From: Novosphingobium sp049354825
Lineage (GTDB): Bacteria > Pseudomonadota > Alphaproteobacteria > Sphingomonadales > Sphingomonadaceae
Direction of reading: 5' to 3'
NCBI RefSeq assembly: GCF_049354825.1
Contig: NZ_CP186480.1
Location: 1,984,001 to 2,048,000, forward strand
Length of the DNA stretch: 64,000 bases
Under the pieces are notes generated by a model, which did no database searches, was not told the origin of the DNA, and was given only the letters and a program-made list of their open reading frames with translations. The position numbers and the translations under genes are program-made. Positions 51,182 to 60,639 of this stretch are shown here, in pieces; the stretch's first letter is position 1, and the number at the start of each line of letters is the position of its first letter.

Positions 51182-51805
51182 CTATTGCAAGGTGACGCGG
51201 TCCTCGTCGCCGTCGCGCTTGCCGAAGAACTGCATCAGCTGGACCAGCAGTTCGCACCGCGCCGACAGGCTGTCGGCTTCGAGCAGCGCCTGCTTGGCGG
51301 CGGGATCGAACGGCGCGATCTGGCTGACCCCGTCGATCAGCGAGACGTCATCGAGCCGGGTGACCTGCTCCCAGTCGACGCGGTAACCCTGCGCCTCCGC
51401 AAATCGGCGCGCCTCGCGCTCGAACCCGGCGCGTTCGATTGGGGCCAGCGCGGCGCCCTCGTCATCGGTCAGCAGCTCCGCCTCGACCTGGCGGAACGGG
51501 GTGGTGACGTCGAGCTCGCGCAGCACGCGAAAGCGCGCTTCGCCCTCGAGCACGATGTTGAAGCGGCCGTCCTCCAGCGCCTCGACCTCGCCGATCTTGC
51601 CGAGGCAGCCGACCGCGTAGAGCGGGTCGCCATCCTCGGCACCCGCCCTTGCCGGGGACATCCGGGGCTGGATCATGCCAATGCGGCGGTCGCGCGCCAG
51701 CGCGTCTGAAACCAGCGCGCGGTAACGCGGCTCGAATATATGGAGCGGCAGCGCCAGCCCGGGATAGAGCAGCGCGCCCGAAAGCGGAAAGAGCGAGATC
51801 CGCAC
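51182..51805 (-). CDS. LON N-terminal-domain (LONSB) protein
   Basis: A 207-residue stand-alone Lon substrate-binding domain (ISLFPLSGALLYPGLALPLH, then HIFEPRYRALVSDAL). It has no ATPase or protease part. It may act as an adaptor or peptide-binding protein. The GTG at 51805 is the likely start; it lies 11 bases after the stop of the thioredoxin gene, with which it forms an operon. Confidence 0.85.
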   Translation of the reverse strand: MRISLFPLSGALLYPGLALPLHIFEPRYRALVSDALARDRRIGMIQPRMSPARAGAEDGDPLYAVGCLGKIGEVEALEDGRFNIVLEGEARFRVLRELDVTTPFRQVEAELLTDDEGAALAPIERAGFEREARRFAEAQGYRVDWEQVTRLDDVSLIDGVSQIAPFDPAAKQALLEADSLSARCELLVQLMQFFGKRDGDEDRVTLQ

Positions 51806-51816
51806 CGCCGCGCCCG

Positions 51817-52725
51817 TCAGCCGAACAGGATCGTCGACAGCTTGCGGCGCTGCGCCGAAACCCAGGGGTTCTCCAGGCCGACCGCCTCGAAAATCTGCAG
51901 CAGCCTGGTGCGCGCCGCGCCCTTGTTCCATTCGCGGTCGGCGGCGATCATCGCCAGCAGCGCGGCTGCGGCATCGTCGCGGTGGCCGGCGGCGAAGGCG
52001 GCGTCGGCATAGGCGAACTGCGCGTCCATGTCGGCCGGGCGCTCGGCGGCGGCGGCGCGCAGCGCGGTCAGGTCGCCTTCGTCGGGTGCATCGGCGGCCA
52101 GCGCCAGCCCGGCCCGGGCCTGTGCCAGCGCGGGGTCGGCGGCTAGCGCGGGATCGAGCGCGTCCAGCACGCCCTGCGCCTCGTCGCGGCGGCCAGCGGC
52201 GGTCAGCGCGCGGACAAGCCCCGCCTGCGCGGCGGGATCGTCGGGCGCCATGTCGACGATCTGAGCGAAGATGCCCGCGGCGCGTTCGCCGTCGCCGGCG
52301 GCCAGGACCTCTTCACCCATCGCCAGCAGCGGGGCGACATCGGCGGCAGGATCGGCCGCGCCGGTGATCTGAAGCTGCGCCAGCAACTGATCGATGGTCT
52401 GCTTCAATTGCGATTCGCTGCGCGCGTTCGTCAGGTCGGCCACCGGCTGGCCCTGGAACATCGCGTAGACCGTAGGGATCGAGCGCACCTGGAACTGCGC
52501 GGCGATGAACTGTTCCTCGTCGACGTTGACCTTGGCCAGGACCACGCCCTTGCCCGCATAGTCGGCGGCGACCTTTTCCAGCACCGGCGTCAGCGCCTTG
52601 CACGGTCCGCACCATTCGGCCCAGAAATCGAGGATCACCAGGTTGGTCATCGACGGTTCGACGACGTCCTTGCGAAAGCGGTCGACCGCTTTCTGCTCGT
52701 CGAGGTTGAGCCCCATGCTGGCCAA
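51817..52725 (-). CDS. Thioredoxin-TPR protein (CnoX/YbbN-like)
   Basis: A 302-residue co-chaperone-type protein. The thioredoxin domain has FWAEWCGPCKAL (Cys39, Cys42) and RSIPTVYAMF; the C-terminal half is tetratricopeptide-like (AGIFAQIVDMAPDDPAAQAG). The TTG at 52725 is preferred: it gives an M-A-S-M-G-L-N start typical of relatives and stands 7 bases after GGGAG; ATG 52716 is the alternative. CnoX proteins protect clients of GroEL under oxidative stress, a likely role here. Confidence 0.88.
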   Translation of the reverse strand: MASMGLNLDEQKAVDRFRKDVVEPSMTNLVILDFWAEWCGPCKALTPVLEKVAADYAGKGVVLAKVNVDEEQFIAAQFQVRSIPTVYAMFQGQPVADLTNARSESQLKQTIDQLLAQLQITGAADPAADVAPLLAMGEEVLAAGDGERAAGIFAQIVDMAPDDPAAQAGLVRALTAAGRRDEAQGVLDALDPALAADPALAQARAGLALAADAPDEGDLTALRAAAAERPADMDAQFAYADAAFAAGHRDDAAAALLAMIAADREWNKGAARTRLLQIFEAVGLENPWVSAQRRKLSTILFG

Positions 52726-52896
52726 ATCGATGCTCCCTTGGGTTTGCGCGTTGCGGCCCCTTATGTGGGACGCCGGCCCGGTTTGTGAAGGCTTGCCGGC
52801 AATGCACGAAAGCGCTTGCGGCCCGCGAGGGGCGCTGCTAATCGCGCGCCTCTCCCCGGCCCCTGCCGCCACGGCAAGCGGGTTCTGGACGTTCGA

Positions 52897-52971
52897 GCGG
52901 GCGTAGCTCAGGGGTAGAGCACAACCTTGCCAAGGTTGGGGTCGAGGGTTCGAATCCCTTCGCCCGCTCCA
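52897..52971 (+). tRNA. tRNA-Gly (anticodon GCC)
   Basis: The cloverleaf is complete: acceptor GCGGGCG pairs with CGCCCGC, the D-arm reads GCTCAGGGGTAGAGC, and the anticodon loop TTGCCAA presents GCC. The T-arm GAGGGTTCGAATCCCTT has the standard T-loop, and a 3' CCA is encoded. The 75-base gene stands alone on the plus strand. Confidence 0.98.
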
Positions 52972-53108
52972 TTCTTTCCGTACATTTCCCCGGGACTGGG
53001 CCGGCCTGCGGCGCGGGATCGCGCGCGGTCTATCGTCATTGTGCGACTTGGTTCGACCTTTGGGCGGGATTGTGGCACAGGCTCGCCACCTTATTGCGGA
53101 AGCTTCCC

Positions 53109-53762
53109 ATGAAGACGGCCAATCGGATCCAGAAGAACATCGTCGCCACGCTTGAGCGGCGCGCGCTCAACTGGCTGTGCGCGCGGCTGCCGGCGTGGGT
53201 GACGCCCGACATGCTGACCGCGACCGGGTTCGTGGGATCGTGCCTGGTGGCCGCCGGCTACATCTTCGCCAACTGGAACATCAACTGGCTGTGGCTGTCG
53301 ATCGTGGCCTATTTCATCAACTGGTTCGGCGATTCGCTCGACGGCAGCGTGGCGCGCTATCGCCAGATCGAGCGGCCCAAGTTCGGCTACTTCATCGATC
53401 ACAGCGCCGATGCGCTGGCCAACACGATCGTCGCGATCGGCATCGGGCTGGGGCCGTTCATCCGCCTCGACGTCGCGATCTACTGCCTGGTCGGCTACCT
53501 GCTGATGTCGATCCACACGTTCCTGGTGGCGCGCGTGATCGACGAGTTCCGGCTCTCGTACCTCGCCATGGGGCCGACCGAGCTGCGGCTGGTGCTGATC
53601 GGCATGACGCTGGCGATGTTCGGGTCCGACCGGACGGCCACGGTGTGGAACAGCTTTACGATCTACGACCTGGTCGTGATGTTCGCCGGATCGCTGCTGA
53701 TCGTGATCTTCGTGATCCAGACGCTGGCGGTCGCCGCCAGGCTGGACAAGAAAGAGCTTTAA
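53109..53762 (+). CDS. CDP-alcohol phosphatidyltransferase family protein
   Basis: A 217-residue membrane enzyme with the family motif: Asp75, Asp78-Gly79, Ala82-Arg83, Gly93, Asp97, Asp101 in DSLDGSVARYRQIERPKFG followed by YFIDHSAD. It joins a CDP-linked lipid or alcohol to an acceptor alcohol at the inner membrane. About five hydrophobic spans surround it. The ATG at 53109 is chosen over the longer frame at 53070, which lacks a ribosome site. It overlaps the convergent formaldehyde dehydrogenase gene by 4 bases. Acceptor unknown. Confidence 0.88.
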   Translation: MKTANRIQKNIVATLERRALNWLCARLPAWVTPDMLTATGFVGSCLVAAGYIFANWNINWLWLSIVAYFINWFGDSLDGSVARYRQIERPKFGYFIDHSADALANTIVAIGIGLGPFIRLDVAIYCLVGYLLMSIHTFLVARVIDEFRLSYLAMGPTELRLVLIGMTLAMFGSDRTATVWNSFTIYDLVVMFAGSLLIVIFVIQTLAVAARLDKKEL

Positions 53763-54871
53763 TAGACCACGACGCTGCGGATCGATTCCCCGGCGTGCAT
53801 CAGGTCGAAGCCCTTGTTGATCTCGTCCAGGGTCAGCACGTGCGTGATCATCGGGTCGATCTCGATCTTCCCGTCCATGTACCAGTCGACGATCTTCGGC
53901 ACGTCGGTCCGGCCCTTGGCGCCGCCGAACGCGGTGCCGCGCCAGTTGCGCCCGGTGACGAGCTGGAAGGGCCGCGTCGCGATTTCCTTGCCCGCTTCGG
54001 CCACGCCGATGATGATGCTGGTGCCCCAGCCGCGGTGGCACGCTTCGAGCGCGGTACGCATGACCTCGGTGTTGCCGGTGGCATCGAAGGTATAGTCGGC
54101 GCCGCCGTCGGTCAGCTCGACGACTTTGGCCACGGTTTCCTCGCGCGAGAGGCCCTTGGAATTGAGGAAGTGGGTCATGCCGAAGCGGCGGCCCCATTCC
54201 TCGCGCTCGGGATTGATATCGACGCCGACGATGCGCCCGGCGCCCGCCAGCCGCGCGCCCTGGATGACGTTGAGGCCGATCCCGCCGAGCCCGAACACGA
54301 CCACGTTCTCACCCACCTGGACTTTCGCGGTGTTGGTCACCGCGCCGACCCCGGTGGTGACCCCGCAGCCGATGTAGCAGCTGGTCTTGAACGGCGCGTC
54401 GGTGCGGATCTTCGCCACCGCGATCTCGGGCAGGACGGTGAAGTTCGAAAACGTCGAGCAGCCCATGTAGTGAAAGATCGGCTGCCCCTTGTAGGAGAAG
54501 CGCGTCGTCCCGTCGGGCATCAGCCCCTTGCCCTGGGTGGCGCGGATCGCGGTGCACAGGTTGGTCTTGCCGCTGAGGCACGACTTACACTGGCGGCACT
54601 CGGGGGTGTAGAGCGGGATCACGTGATCGCCCGGCGCCACGCTGGTCACCCCGGCGCCGACCTCGCGCACGATGCCCGCGCCTTCGTGGCCCAGCACGCT
54701 GGGGAAGATCCCCTCGCTGTCGAACCCGTCGAGCGTATAGGCGTCCGTGTGGCAGATGCCGGTCGCCATGATCTCGACCAGGACTTCGCCCGCCTTCGGC
54801 CCCTCGAGGTCGAGCTCGACGATCTCGAGCGGCTGCTTGGCGGCAAAGGCGACGGCGGCGCGGGTTTTCAT
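53759..54871 (-). CDS. S-(hydroxymethyl)glutathione dehydrogenase (class III alcohol dehydrogenase)
   Basis: A 370-residue zinc alcohol dehydrogenase. Catalytic zinc ligands are Cys40 (ATGICHTDAY), His62 (GHEGAG) and a Cys in SCYIGCGVTTG. Structural zinc is bound by ECRQCKSCLSGKTNLC. The cofactor loop is VFGLGGIGLNV. It oxidises the glutathione adduct of formaldehyde with NAD and can reduce S-nitrosoglutathione. No S-formylglutathione hydrolase gene is next to it. Confidence 0.95.
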   Translation of the reverse strand: MKTRAAVAFAAKQPLEIVELDLEGPKAGEVLVEIMATGICHTDAYTLDGFDSEGIFPSVLGHEGAGIVREVGAGVTSVAPGDHVIPLYTPECRQCKSCLSGKTNLCTAIRATQGKGLMPDGTTRFSYKGQPIFHYMGCSTFSNFTVLPEIAVAKIRTDAPFKTSCYIGCGVTTGVGAVTNTAKVQVGENVVVFGLGGIGLNVIQGARLAGAGRIVGVDINPEREEWGRRFGMTHFLNSKGLSREETVAKVVELTDGGADYTFDATGNTEVMRTALEACHRGWGTSIIIGVAEAGKEIATRPFQLVTGRNWRGTAFGGAKGRTDVPKIVDWYMDGKIEIDPMITHVLTLDEINKGFDLMHAGESIRSVVVY

Positions 54872-54951
54872 CGAAAGCGGCTCCAGGACGTGAACGCGGA
54901 GCCGCTATCGGGCGCAGGGCGCCCGGCGGCAAGCCGGAATGCGGCGCGGGT

Positions 54952-55083
54952 TCAGAAGGGCAGCGCGGGTCCGGCGCAGATCAGCGCCAGCGCGCAGCCG
55001 CCGACCATGGCCATGCGAAGCCACTCTTCCGGACGCGCGAGGGCGGGAAGGTTGGCAGGCAGGCGGGCGGCGATGCGATCCAT
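54952..55083 (-). CDS. Possible small membrane protein (43 aa)
   Basis: A short frame begins at ATG 55083 with MDRIAARLPANLPALARP and ends in one hydrophobic span (RMAMVGGCALALICAGPALPF) just before its TGA. It fills an otherwise empty 248-base interval between the formaldehyde dehydrogenase and agmatine deiminase genes, on the strand of both. No obvious ribosome site is visible. Coding is plausible but unproved. Confidence 0.4.
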   Translation of the reverse strand: MDRIAARLPANLPALARPEEWLRMAMVGGCALALICAGPALPF

Positions 55084-55119
55084 ACGCGCGGCTATGCGCG
55101 CGAAAGGGCTAACGAAGCG

Positions 55120-56106
55120 TTAAACGGCCGGCATCTGCTGGCTGGCGCAGTGGAAGCTGCCGCCGCCGGCCAGGATCGCATCGGCCGGCAGCCCGATCGT
55201 GGCCCGCCCCGGAAACAGCTCGGCAATGGCCGCGACCCCGTCGGCATCGTGCACAGACCCGTAAGTCGGCACGACAACGAGGTTGGAGGTGACCGCGAAG
55301 TTCATGTAGCTCGCCGGCTCGATCCGGTCGGCGGTGGTGACGCGGCCCGGCGATGGGACCTCGCGCACGGTTACGCCGTAGGCTTCGGCGCGCGCCCTGG
55401 CATCGGCATAGATCGCTGTGTTGGGATCGTCAGGCCCGGTCGTGCGCGGCAGGGCGAGCACGTTCGGCGCCACGAACCGCGCCAGGTTGTCGACATGGCC
55501 GTCGGTGTGATCGTTGATAAGGCCCTTGCCCAGCCACAGCACGCGGTGAAAACCAAGATCCGAGGCGAGCCGCGCTTCGATGTCCGCGCGCGACAACGAC
55601 GGGTTGCGATTGGGATTGAGCAGGCATTCCTCTGTGGTGACCACCAGGCCGGTGCCGTCGCCGTCGAGCGCGCCGCCTTCCAGCACCCAGTCGTGCGCTT
55701 CGATCGCAAGCCCGGCATCACGTGCCAGGTCGGCTCCCACCGTCTCGTCGCCCGCCATCACGTACTTGCCGCCCCAGCCGTTGAACGCGAACCGCTTGGC
55801 AACCGCGCCGCCGCCGCGGGTCAGTACCAGCGGCCCGGTGTCGCGCAGCCAGATGTCGCCATAGACGCGCTCGATCACCTCGACCGAGGGCGGGACGAGC
55901 GATTCCGCCCGCGCCCGGCCGGCGGCACCGTGCACCACCAGCTTCACCGCCTGGCCGCTGTCGGCGACCGCGCCGGCAAAGGCGGCGATCTGTTCCTGCG
56001 CGCGCGGCAGCACGCCCGGCCACTCGTCGGCCAGGTGCGGAAACCCGATCCACAGCCAGTCCTGCGGATGCCACTCTGGCGGCATCCGCAGCGCATCGCC
56101 GGTCAT
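55120..56106 (-). CDS. Agmatine deiminase family protein
   Basis: A 328-residue guanidino-modifying enzyme. DIWLRDTGPLVL holds conserved Asp residues, LINDHTDGHVDNLARFV the catalytic His, and GGGSFHCASQQ near the end carries nucleophilic Cys320. It should convert agmatine to N-carbamoylputrescine and ammonia in polyamine formation. The M28 peptidase gene ends 4 bases before its start, suggesting co-transcription. Confidence 0.92.
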   Translation of the reverse strand: MTGDALRMPPEWHPQDWLWIGFPHLADEWPGVLPRAQEQIAAFAGAVADSGQAVKLVVHGAAGRARAESLVPPSVEVIERVYGDIWLRDTGPLVLTRGGGAVAKRFAFNGWGGKYVMAGDETVGADLARDAGLAIEAHDWVLEGGALDGDGTGLVVTTEECLLNPNRNPSLSRADIEARLASDLGFHRVLWLGKGLINDHTDGHVDNLARFVAPNVLALPRTTGPDDPNTAIYADARARAEAYGVTVREVPSPGRVTTADRIEPASYMNFAVTSNLVVVPTYGSVHDADGVAAIAELFPGRATIGLPADAILAGGGSFHCASQQMPAV

Positions 56107-56110
56107 CGCG

Positions 56111-57808
56111 TCAGCAACCGCCCGAGGCGGCGCAATCCTTGTCGCGGATCGCGCGGAACTCGTCGCCGGCGCGCCAGTTCGGCCAGGCCTTGCTCATCGC
56201 CAGCATCCGCCCGAGCCGGTAGTACAGTTCGACCTGCTGGAGCGCACCCGACATGTCCCAGCTTTCCTGGTACTCGTCGGCGGGCTGGTGATAGCGGTTC
56301 CTGGTATAGTCCTCGCCGGCGGCTTCGCCCGCCGTCTTCCCGCCCCTGATCCAGTCGGACCCGGTGCCGACGTCGAACATCGGCACGCCGCGCTTGGCGA
56401 AGCTGAAGTGGTCGGAGCGGTAATAGCCGCCGCGTTCGGGATGGCTTTCGGGCGATTCGACCAGCCCCATCTGCTTTTCCACGATCCGCAGCGTGTCGGT
56501 CAGGTCGGATTTGTCGCCGCCGGTGATCGTCACGTCGCGCGCCGGGCTGCCCGGGCCGACCCCGTCCATGTTGACCCCGCCGACCGTGCGGTTCAGCGGA
56601 TATACCGGGTTGGCGGCATAGAATTCGCTGCCCAGCAGGCCCGATTCCTCCAGCGTCACCGCCGCGAAGACCTGGCTCCGCTCGGCCGGGCCGGCGCGCT
56701 TGTTGGCCTCCGCCAGGGCGATCAGCGCCGCCACGCCGCTGGCGTTGTCGACCGCGCCATTGCAGATGTCGTCGCCGGTCTTGTCAGGCGCGCAGCGGCC
56801 CAGGTGGTCCCAGTGCGCGGTGTAGAGCACGTATTCGTCGGGCCGCTTGCTGCCCGGCTGGATGCCGATCACGTTGCGGCTGCGGCCGCGCTCGATCGTG
56901 TTGTCGAAGCTCATCGACGCCTTGAGGCCAAGCGGCACGGCACGAAAGCCCTTCTGCTTCGCCGCGGCGCTGAGCGCGGCCAGGTCCTGCCCGGCGGCCT
57001 TGAAGATCGCCTCGGCAACGGGCTTCTGGATCCAGCCGTTGGCGACCGTCTGGTCCATCGCGTCGTTGGCGGTCTGGGTATATTTCTGCGCCCCCGTCCA
57101 GCTGGAATTGACGACGTTCCAGCCATAGGCGGCGGGGAAGGTGTCGTGGACGATCAGCGCTCCGGTCGCGCCCTGGCGGGCGGCTTCCTCGAACTTGTAG
57201 GTCCAGCGGCCGTAGTAGGTCATGCGGCGGCCACGGAAGGGGCCGTCCTCTCCGGCCATCTCGTAGTCGGGATCGTTCACCAGGATGACCGCGGTCTTCC
57301 CCTTCATGTCGACCCCGGCATAGTCGTTCCAGCCCAGCTCGGGCGCGTTGATGCCATAGCCGACGAACACCAGGTCGCTGGCGTTGATGCGGGTCTGCGG
57401 CGTGACGCGGTAGGACCCGGCGACGAATTCGCTGCCATACTTGAAGCTCATCGTCTTGCCGCCGCCGCTGACCGTCAGCGGCGCGACGTTGCCGGCGGTA
57501 ATCGTCACCGTCGGCACGTCCTGGGTCCACGATCCCTTGTTGCCCGGCTTCAGCCCGGCGGCCTTGAAGCGATCGATGATGTAGGCGACCGTCTTGTCCT
57601 CGGCCGGGGTGGCCGGGCCGCGGCCCTCGAACGCGTCGGACGACAGCGTGCGGATCGCGTCGCGCAGAGTATTTTCCGAAATCTGCGGGGCGGCCACGAC
57701 GGGGATGCCGTCATCGGCGCGGGGGCGCTGCACGGTCGATGCGCAGGCGGCGGCAAGGCCGACCAGCGGAAGCAGCAGTGCGGACTTGCGATTACGATAC
57801 CAGGCCAT
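56111..57808 (-). CDS. M28 family zinc metallopeptidase (lipoprotein)
   Basis: A 565-residue exported peptidase. A lipobox-like leader (LVGLAAACAS) is followed by a PA-domain insert (about 150-330, from SDLVFVGYGINAPELGW) and the M28 core. Zinc-site residues lie in AHWDHLG, GAVDNASG, LEESGLLG, NMDGVG and RYHQPADEY. It probably removes amino acids from peptides in the periplasm. It precedes the agmatine deiminase gene in transcription order and diverges from glnE. Confidence 0.92.
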   Translation of the reverse strand: MAWYRNRKSALLLPLVGLAAACASTVQRPRADDGIPVVAAPQISENTLRDAIRTLSSDAFEGRGPATPAEDKTVAYIIDRFKAAGLKPGNKGSWTQDVPTVTITAGNVAPLTVSGGGKTMSFKYGSEFVAGSYRVTPQTRINASDLVFVGYGINAPELGWNDYAGVDMKGKTAVILVNDPDYEMAGEDGPFRGRRMTYYGRWTYKFEEAARQGATGALIVHDTFPAAYGWNVVNSSWTGAQKYTQTANDAMDQTVANGWIQKPVAEAIFKAAGQDLAALSAAAKQKGFRAVPLGLKASMSFDNTIERGRSRNVIGIQPGSKRPDEYVLYTAHWDHLGRCAPDKTGDDICNGAVDNASGVAALIALAEANKRAGPAERSQVFAAVTLEESGLLGSEFYAANPVYPLNRTVGGVNMDGVGPGSPARDVTITGGDKSDLTDTLRIVEKQMGLVESPESHPERGGYYRSDHFSFAKRGVPMFDVGTGSDWIRGGKTAGEAAGEDYTRNRYHQPADEYQESWDMSGALQQVELYYRLGRMLAMSKAWPNWRAGDEFRAIRDKDCAASGGC

Positions 57809-57921
57809 CGGGCGCGGACCCCCTGTTGTTACAAGATTGCGCCACCGTGGCAGAGCCGTGCGCGCGCTTCAAGCGCCCCGGGCGCCTTGATTGCCCGGTT
57901 GCGAACGGGCAGGGCTGGCCA

Positions 57922-60639
57922 ATGGCCGACGCCGCGACAGACTGGGACGGAGCGCTGGCGCGCGCGCGCGCCGAAGCGCCCTTCCTGGCCGCGGCGCTCG
58001 ACCGCCGCCCCGATCTGGCCGAACTGCTGGCGCGCGGCGCGGGCGAGGCCGCGCTGGACCTTGCCACGGCCGCCACCGGCGACGACGTCGGCACCGCGCT
58101 GCGGCGGCAGAAGCTTGGCATCGCGCTGACGCTGGCGATCGGCGACCTGGCCGGTGCGTTTCCGCTTGCGCGTGTGATGACGGAGCTGAGCGCCTTTGCC
58201 GATCGCGCGCTGGACAGCGCGATGGCAGAAGCGGTTACCCGCGGCTTCGATGCCGCGCCCGCCGGGATGCTGGCGCTGGCGCTGGGCAAGCACGGCGCAG
58301 GTGAGCTCAACTACAGCTCCGACATCGATCCGATCCTGCTCTACGATCCCGAGCGGCTGCCGCGCCGGCCCCGCGACGAGCCGGGCGAGGCCGCCAACCG
58401 CGCGGCGCGCCGCGTGGTCGAAACGCTGGGGCGCGTCGATGCCGAGGGCTATGTCTTCCGCGTCGACCTGCGGCTGCGCCCGGCCAGCGAGGTCAGCCCG
58501 CTGGCGATCCCGGTCGAAGCCGCCCTGACCCATTACGAATCGAGCGCGCTGGCGTGGGAACGCGCCGCCTTCATCCGCGCCCGCGCCTGCGCGGGAGACA
58601 TCGCCGCGGGCGAGGCGTTCCTGGCCGCGATCCGCCCGTTCGTGTGGCGCCGCAGCCTGGACTTCGGGACCATCGCGGATATCGCCCGGCTGACCGCGCG
58701 GATCCGCGCCAACCATGCCGGCGCGCCCAGTCCCGGCCCCGGCTACGACCTGAAACGCGGCCGCGGCGGCATCCGCGAGGTCGAGTTCTACGCCCAGATC
58801 CACCAGCTGATTCACGGCGGCCGCGACCCCGAACTGCGCCAGCGCGGCACCCGCGCGGCGCTCGACGCGCTGGCGGCGGCCAACCTGATCCCGCCCGGCG
58901 ATGCCGAGGTGCTGGGCACGGCCTATGACCGGCTGCGCGTGATCGAGCACCGGTTGCAGATGGTGGCGGACCAGCAGACGCACAGCCTGCCGGGCGATAG
59001 CGTCGCGATCGACGCGGTCGCCCGCCTCGACGGGCTGGCGGACGGCGCCGCGCTGGTGGCCGAGCTGACCGCGGTGACCGAGGCGGTCGGCAGCCGCTAC
59101 GACGCGCTGATCGCCTCGCAGGGCGAGCCTGCCAGCCGCACCGTCGCCGCCGGCCCGGTCACAGGTTCCGCGCTGGCGGCGGAGCTGGCGGGCCTGGGTT
59201 TCGCCGATCCTGCCGCGCTGGCCCACCGTATCGAGGGCTGGCGCGGCGGACGGCTGCGGGCGCTGCGCAGCGAGGCCGGGCGCGCCGCCTTCGATGCCGT
59301 GCGCGGGCCGCTGCTGGCCGCGTTCGCAGCCGCGCCCGAGCCGGACCGGGCGCTGGCGCGGTTCGAAAGTCTGCTCGCCGGGCTGCCCAGCGCGGTCAAC
59401 CTGTTCAACCTGCTGGAAGCGCGGCCGGCGCTGACCGGCCTGCTGGCGCGCGTGCTGGGACTGGCGCCGCCGCTGGCCGACGAACTGGCGCGCCGCGCCG
59501 ACCTGCTCGACCCGTTGATCGATGCCCGCGCCTTCGACCTGCCGGGCAGCGTGGCCGACCTGGCCGCCGATTTCGCCCCCGGCGCCGACGAGGACGATTA
59601 CCAGGCCGCGCTCGACCGCGTGCGCCTGCGCGTGGGCGAGCAGCGCTTTGCCCTGGGCGTCCAGCTGATCGAGCATGCCACCGACCCGCTGGCGATTTCC
59701 GAAGCGCTGGCGCGCGTCGCCGAGGCCGCCATCGTCGTCCTGACCGAGGCGACCGAGGCCGAGTTCGTCAAGGCGCACGGGCACGTGCCGGGGGGCGAGC
59801 TGGTCGTGCTCGGGTTCGGACGCATGGGCGGCGGCGCGCTGACGCACGCCTCCGACCTCGACCTGGTATTCGTCTTCACCGGCGATCACGGCGCGCAATC
59901 GGATGGCGACAGGGCGCTGGGCGCGACGCTCTATTTCAACCGCCTGGCGCAGCGAATCGTCGGCGCGTTGAGCGTGCCGACCGCGGCGGGCGCGCTGTAC
60001 GAGGTCGACACCCGTCTGCGCCCGTCCGGCGCGCAGGGGCCGCTGGCGGTGAGCCTGGCCAGCTTCGCGCGCTATCAGCGCGAGCAGGCCTGGACCTGGG
60101 AGCACATGGCGCTCGCACGCGCGCGCCCGGTGGCGGGATCGCCCGGCGCGCGCGCCGCACTGGCCGATGCCATCGCCGCCGAACTGGCGCATCCGCGCGA
60201 ACCGGACAAGCTGCGCGCCGACGTGCTGGCGATGCGCGCCGAGATGCAGCGCCACAAGCCGGCGCGCGGTCCGCTCGACGTCAAGCTGATGCGCGGCGGG
60301 CTGGTCGATGCCGAGTTCCTGATCCACTACCTGCAACTGCGTGAGCGCCGCGGCCTGGTCGCCGATCTCGACCGGGCGGCCGCCGAACTGGCCGAGGCCG
60401 GGTTTCTCGATCCGGCGCTGGGCCGCGCGCAGCGGGCGCTGACGCGGGTGCTGGTCGCCGCCCGCCTGCTCGCTCCCGATGCGCAGATCCCCCCGCCTGC
60501 GGCACAGGCGGTGCTTGCGGCCAGCTGCTGCAACGGCGAATGGGAAGCGCTGATGGCCATCGTCGCCGAATCGCGCGCCGTCATCGCGGCGGCATGGCGA
60601 ACCACCTTCGGCGAGGCCCTGGAAGGAGACACCGCATGA
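57922..60639 (+). CDS. glnE: Bifunctional glutamine synthetase adenylyltransferase/deadenylyltransferase
   Basis: A 905-residue GlnE. There are two nucleotidyltransferase domains, the first at LGKHGAGELNYSSDID (121-136) and the second near 631-650 (FGRMGGGALTHASDLDLVFV), each followed by helical regulatory parts. It adenylylates or deadenylylates glutamine synthetase in answer to nitrogen status. The ATG at 57922 gives the usual family length; the frame upstream is open but unlike the family. The bcp-type gene overlaps its stop by 4 bases. Confidence 0.95.
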   Translation: MADAATDWDGALARARAEAPFLAAALDRRPDLAELLARGAGEAALDLATAATGDDVGTALRRQKLGIALTLAIGDLAGAFPLARVMTELSAFADRALDSAMAEAVTRGFDAAPAGMLALALGKHGAGELNYSSDIDPILLYDPERLPRRPRDEPGEAANRAARRVVETLGRVDAEGYVFRVDLRLRPASEVSPLAIPVEAALTHYESSALAWERAAFIRARACAGDIAAGEAFLAAIRPFVWRRSLDFGTIADIARLTARIRANHAGAPSPGPGYDLKRGRGGIREVEFYAQIHQLIHGGRDPELRQRGTRAALDALAAANLIPPGDAEVLGTAYDRLRVIEHRLQMVADQQTHSLPGDSVAIDAVARLDGLADGAALVAELTAVTEAVGSRYDALIASQGEPASRTVAAGPVTGSALAAELAGLGFADPAALAHRIEGWRGGRLRALRSEAGRAAFDAVRGPLLAAFAAAPEPDRALARFESLLAGLPSAVNLFNLLEARPALTGLLARVLGLAPPLADELARRADLLDPLIDARAFDLPGSVADLAADFAPGADEDDYQAALDRVRLRVGEQRFALGVQLIEHATDPLAISEALARVAEAAIVVLTEATEAEFVKAHGHVPGGELVVLGFGRMGGGALTHASDLDLVFVFTGDHGAQSDGDRALGATLYFNRLAQRIVGALSVPTAAGALYEVDTRLRPSGAQGPLAVSLASFARYQREQAWTWEHMALARARPVAGSPGARAALADAIAAELAHPREPDKLRADVLAMRAEMQRHKPARGPLDVKLMRGGLVDAEFLIHYLQLRERRGLVADLDRAAAELAEAGFLDPALGRAQRALTRVLVAARLLAPDAQIPPPAAQAVLAASCCNGEWEALMAIVAESRAVIAAAWRTTFGEALEGDTA

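Noticed and set aside
52927..53112. A short frame starting inside the tRNA-Gly gene
   Set aside because: The DNA folds as a complete tRNA and the peptide has no coding features.
53177..55123. A 648-codon frame from the phosphatidyltransferase gene across the formaldehyde dehydrogenase gene
   Set aside because: It is out of frame with the first and antisense to the second; both have complete motifs.
57829..60336. An 835-codon frame opposite glnE
   Set aside because: It is the antisense shadow of glnE, rich in Gln/Arg/Ala, with no recognisable motif.
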